This document shows, piece after piece, positions 5,039-7,759 of a stretch of 7,759 nucleotides of DNA (positions within the stretch are counted from its first letter, which is position 1; every line of letters begins with the position of its first letter). A program made the translations under genes and the position numbers. The notes beneath the pieces were generated by a model. That model did not search any database. It had not been told where the DNA came from and saw nothing but the letters and a program-made list of their open reading frames with translations. Source of the DNA: JAOAPY01 sp041492185 (GTDB lineage: Bacteria > Acidobacteriota > Blastocatellia > Pyrinomonadales > Pyrinomonadaceae); assembly GCA_041492185.1 (NCBI GenBank), contig JBGPWL010000145.1, positions 1 through 7,759 of the forward strand, given 5' to 3'.

Positions 5039-7516
5039 ATGTCCGAGACACCCAACAAAATCGAGCCCACGCCGCAACCGGCAGTTAAGCCGCCCGAGGG
5101 CCAGCCGTTTGAGGTTGCGGTGCTCCCGTTGCAAAACACGACGCTCTTTCCGGAGACGATCGTGCCGCTCGCCGTTGGCCGGCCTCGCTCGGTGGCAGCG
5201 GTTGAAGCAGCGCTCGCTACCGAAGAAAAACTAATCGCCTGCATCACCGCGCGGCCGGACGCAGCGACTGGCGAAGATGCGAAACCAGCAAATCTTTATG
5301 ACGTAGGAACGCTCGTAATGATCAAACGCATGGAACGAGCGGCAGATTCCATGCACCTGATCGCGCAAGGCACCGATCGCATCAGGGTGATTGAATGGAA
5401 ACAGGAAGAACCGCACCTGCGCGCCGTCGTCCGTGTCCTGCCTGAAGTAACCACCACCGATCCGGAAGCGGTCGAAGCCACCAAGCGCAACGTGCAGTCG
5501 ATGATCCAGGAAGCGCTCGCGCTCATGCCGGAAGTGCCGCCGGAGGTGAGCGCGATCATGATGGGTCCGGTCGAGGCGGTGCGGCTGGCTTATTTCCTCG
5601 CTTCGATCCTCAATCTCGGCGTCGAGCAGGAACAGACCATGCTCGAGGCGAACACGGCTGACGAACTGCTGCACCTGGCCCACGGTTATCTGGCGCGCGA
5701 ACTGGAAATCATGCAGTTGCGTTCGAAGATTGCTTCCGAAGCGCAGACTGAGATGGACAAGGCGCAACGCGATTACATTCTGCGCCAGCAGTTGAGAGCG
5801 ATTCAGAAAGAGTTGGGCGAAGATGAAAGTGGCGAAGCGGCCGAAGCCCAGATGCTGCGCGAACGGCTGGCCAAGGCGGACCTGCCGGACGAGGTGCGCA
5901 CCGAAGCCGAGCGTGAATTGAAACGTCTGGAAAAACTGCCCCAGGCCGCGCCCGATTATCATGTCATTCGCACCTATCTCGAATACATCCTCGAGCTGCC
6001 ATGGAAGAAATCGTCGGTGGACAAACTCGACCTGACTGAAGCGCAGAAAATTCTGGACGAGGATCACTACGGCCTCGAAGATGTCAAAGAGCGCATCCTC
6101 GAGTTTCTCGCCGTGATCAAGTTGCGGCCTGACTCGAAGAGTCCGATTCTTTGTTTCGTCGGACCTCCGGGCGTCGGCAAGACCAGCTTAGGGCGCTCGA
6201 TTGGCCGCGCGCTGGGCCGGCAGTTTGAACGCATGTCGCTGGGCGGCGTGCGCGACGAAGCGGAATTGCGCGGCCATCGGCGCACCTACATCGGTTCGAT
6301 GCCGGGCCGCATTATTCAGGCCATCCGCCGCTCGGGTGTGAATAATCCGGTGATGATGCTCGACGAAGTGGACAAGCTGGGCAACGATTATCGTGGCGAT
6401 CCGTCGGCGGCGCTGCTGGAGATTCTCGATCCGCAGCAGAACAACAGTTTTCGAGATCACTACATCGACCTGCCTTTCGATCTGTCGAAAGTATTTTTCA
6501 TCGCGACGGCCAATCAGCTTGGACCGGTCCCGCCGCCGTTGCGCGATCGCATGGAAGTGATCAGGCTCGCCGGCTACAGCGACCGTGAGAAACTTCAGAT
6601 CGCGAAGCGTTATCTAGTCCCGCGTCAAATCAGTGAAAACGGAGTCAACGTCGATCAATTGACGTTCACTGACGCGGCGCTCGAACTTTTGGCGACGCGC
6701 TACACGCGCGAGGCGGGTGTGCGCCAGCTCGAAAGAACTGTCGGCAGCGTCGCGCGCAAGGTGGCGCTGAAAATTGCTCAGGGACTCACCGAAAAAGTGA
6801 TCGTAGACGGGGACGACATTCACAATTATTTGGGCGCGCCGAAATTTTATCCCGAGCAGGCGCGCAAAGAGTTGCCGGCGGGAGTCGCAACCGGCATGGC
6901 CTGGACCGAGAACGGTGGCGAAGTTCTTTTCATCGAAGCGACGCTGCTGCCCGGCGGCAGAGGATTGACGATTACGGGACAGCTCGGCGAAGTTATGCAG
7001 GAATCAGCAAGGGCCGCGCAATCTTATCTGTGGTCCCACGCCGCGGAGTTTGGGATCAACCCGGAAATGTTCAAGGACTACGGCGTGCACCTGCACGTTC
7101 CCGCGGGCGCCATTCCGAAGGATGGACCAAGCGCGGGCGTCACGATCACGGCGGCGCTGGCTTCGCTCTACACCGGCCGGCGCGTGCGCCCCGACACGTC
7201 GCTGAGCGGCGAGATCACGCTTTCCGGCTTGGTATTTCCCGTCGGCGGCATCAAAGAAAAAGTGCTGGCCGCCTATCGCGCTGGAATCCGGCGCATCATT
7301 ATTCCTTCCCGCAACGAAGGCGACGTTGAAGACATTCCCGAAGACGTTCGCAAGGACTTGGAGCTCGTCTTCGTCTCGCGCATCAACGAAGTGATCGATG
7401 CGGCGCTCGAGGTGCTGGTGGCTAATCCGCCACCGCCGCGCGCACCGTCAGATGTCGCCCGTGATCGCGCGCCACGCACGTCTGAGCCCGAACCGGTAAC
7501 CGTCCGTCAGGGATAA
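5039..7516 (+). CDS. lon: ATP-dependent protease Lon (LonA type)
   Basis: Lon is a cytosolic homohexameric AAA+ serine protease that unfolds and degrades damaged or regulatory proteins. From ATG 5039 the product is 825 residues. It has a Pro-rich, probably disordered start (2-24) and the N-terminal substrate domain from about 26 (VAVLPLQNTTLFPETIVPL) to about 215. A helical linker carries the conserved YILRQQLRAIQKELGE. The ATPase has Walker A GPPGVGKT at 375-382 and Walker B VMMLDEVDK at 438-446. The C-terminal protease domain has PKDGPSAG with nucleophile Ser698 and GGIKEK with catalytic Lys741, the same 43-residue Ser-Lys spacing as E. coli Ser679/Lys722. All key residues are intact. The C-terminus has an extra Pro/Arg-rich tail of about 30 residues after VLVANPPPP. 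An in-frame TTG at 5003 is possible, but ATG 5039 gives the usual MSE-type start, with only a weak GGA seven bases upstream. Probably co-transcribed with hsp20. Confidence 0.97.
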   Translation: MSETPNKIEPTPQPAVKPPEGQPFEVAVLPLQNTTLFPETIVPLAVGRPRSVAAVEAALATEEKLIACITARPDAATGEDAKPANLYDVGTLVMIKRMERAADSMHLIAQGTDRIRVIEWKQEEPHLRAVVRVLPEVTTTDPEAVEATKRNVQSMIQEALALMPEVPPEVSAIMMGPVEAVRLAYFLASILNLGVEQEQTMLEANTADELLHLAHGYLARELEIMQLRSKIASEAQTEMDKAQRDYILRQQLRAIQKELGEDESGEAAEAQMLRERLAKADLPDEVRTEAERELKRLEKLPQAAPDYHVIRTYLEYILELPWKKSSVDKLDLTEAQKILDEDHYGLEDVKERILEFLAVIKLRPDSKSPILCFVGPPGVGKTSLGRSIGRALGRQFERMSLGGVRDEAELRGHRRTYIGSMPGRIIQAIRRSGVNNPVMMLDEVDKLGNDYRGDPSAALLEILDPQQNNSFRDHYIDLPFDLSKVFFIATANQLGPVPPPLRDRMEVIRLAGYSDREKLQIAKRYLVPRQISENGVNVDQLTFTDAALELLATRYTREAGVRQLERTVGSVARKVALKIAQGLTEKVIVDGDDIHNYLGAPKFYPEQARKELPAGVATGMAWTENGGEVLFIEATLLPGGRGLTITGQLGEVMQESARAAQSYLWSHAAEFGINPEMFKDYGVHLHVPAGAIPKDGPSAGVTITAALASLYTGRRVRPDTSLSGEITLSGLVFPVGGIKEKVLAAYRAGIRRIIIPSRNEGDVEDIPEDVRKDLELVFVSRINEVIDAALEVLVANPPPPRAPSDVARDRAPRTSEPEPVTVRQG

Positions 7517-7539
7517 AGGGATGAAGAGATGCGCTGCTG

Positions 7540-7621
7540 AACAGGCGTACAGAGTTCAAGCTTTAACTTGGTAGTTAAGGAGAGAAAAGCCAAGCTAAAG
7601 CTTGAACTCTATACACCTGTT
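7540..7621. repeat. 32-bp inverted repeat, terminator-like, after lon
   Basis: The arms 7540-7571 and 7590-7621 are reverse complements at 29 of 32 positions around an 18-nt purine-rich loop. The core agagttcaagctt and its complement are perfect. The element starts 24 nt after the lon stop and lies between lon and a convergent gene ending at 7645, so it could end transcripts from both sides. Only a short T-run (TTTT) follows the right arm on the plus strand, so termination is inference. One arm also occurs at 4524-4553. Confidence 0.8.
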
Positions 7622-7644
7622 TTCTATCTGCCGGTTTACAATCG

Positions 7645-7759
7645 CTATCGACACTCGGCGTTGCTGTGCGTCACGACGGGGCTGAACCGATGTTGATACT
7701 CCGCTGACGTCATGAACGCGCACACCATCGCCCGATAGTTTCCCGGCACGCGGTTATCA
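7645..7759 (-). CDS. C-terminal end of a protein entering from the right edge
   Basis: On the minus strand a frame is open from the window edge (7758) to a TAG at 7647-7645, giving 37 residues: NRVPGNYRAMVCAFMTSAEY near the start, then QHRFSPVVTHSNAECR. I recall this pattern (R-x-x-M-V-C-A-F-x-T-S-x-E-Y-x-x-R-F) from the extreme C-termini of large exported acidobacterial proteins and from DUF4214-type repeats, which end in A-F-L-x-S-x-E-Y. Only the tail is visible, so the main function cannot be stated. It is convergent with lon, with the 7540-7621 hairpin between them. Confidence is that this is a real gene end; the family guess is weaker. Confidence 0.7.
   Translation of the reverse strand, partial: DNRVPGNYRAMVCAFMTSAEYQHRFSPVVTHSNAECR

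Noticed and set aside
5231..6067. 278-residue minus-strand frame
   Set aside because: It lies wholly within lon on the opposite strand; the Phe/Arg/His-rich shadow composition shows no motif.

Overview
The window looks like a chromosomal piece of a moderately GC-rich, Gram-negative soil-type bacterium. I infer Acidobacteriota, probably near the class Blastocatellia. This rests on the look of the proteins (the 77-residue single-cluster ferredoxin, the Tat-signal hypothetical protein, the C-terminal tail ending in AFMTSAEY) and on the many short palindromic intergenic repeats. No marker gene settles the taxonomy.

Layout. (1) 2-841 (+): the 3' end of a tetratricopeptide-repeat protein with an approximately 40-residue (120-nt) period, whose start lies outside the window. 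(2) 842-1107: the gap between two convergent genes, holding a nested inverted repeat (29-bp perfect outer arms, 13-bp inner arms). (3) 1108-2022 (-): an exported Tat-signal protein of unknown function with a GTG start and a strong Shine-Dalgarno sequence. (4) 2023-2267: a divergent intergenic region with weak promoter-like sequence. (5) 2268-3677 (+): class II fumarase (fumC). (6) 3680-3803: a palindrome-rich repeat element. (7) 3822-4055 (+): a small [4Fe-4S] ferredoxin that I restart at a TTG codon downstream of the repeat. (8) 4162-4545 (+): a small secreted basic protein whose last codons lie inside a dispersed repeat. (9) 4625-4999 (+): a short Hsp20/alpha-crystallin chaperone. (10) 5039-7516 (+): ATP-dependent protease Lon with all catalytic residues present. 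(11) 7540-7621: a 32-bp inverted repeat of the same family as the repeat at 4524-4553. (12) 7645-7759 (-): the last 37 codons of a protein entering from the right edge.

How the genes fit together. Hsp20 and Lon are adjacent, co-directional and 39 nt apart. They probably form a protein-quality-control pair, with a holdase followed by a processive protease. FumC is a TCA-cycle enzyme and the ferredoxin is an electron carrier. The other genes have no evident joint pathway.

I see no new multi-gene system, CRISPR array, transposase or RNA gene. The most notable content is the set of palindromic intergenic elements, of three apparent families. One copy seems to supply a gene's stop codon and C-terminus, and another creates a misleading upstream start for the ferredoxin.
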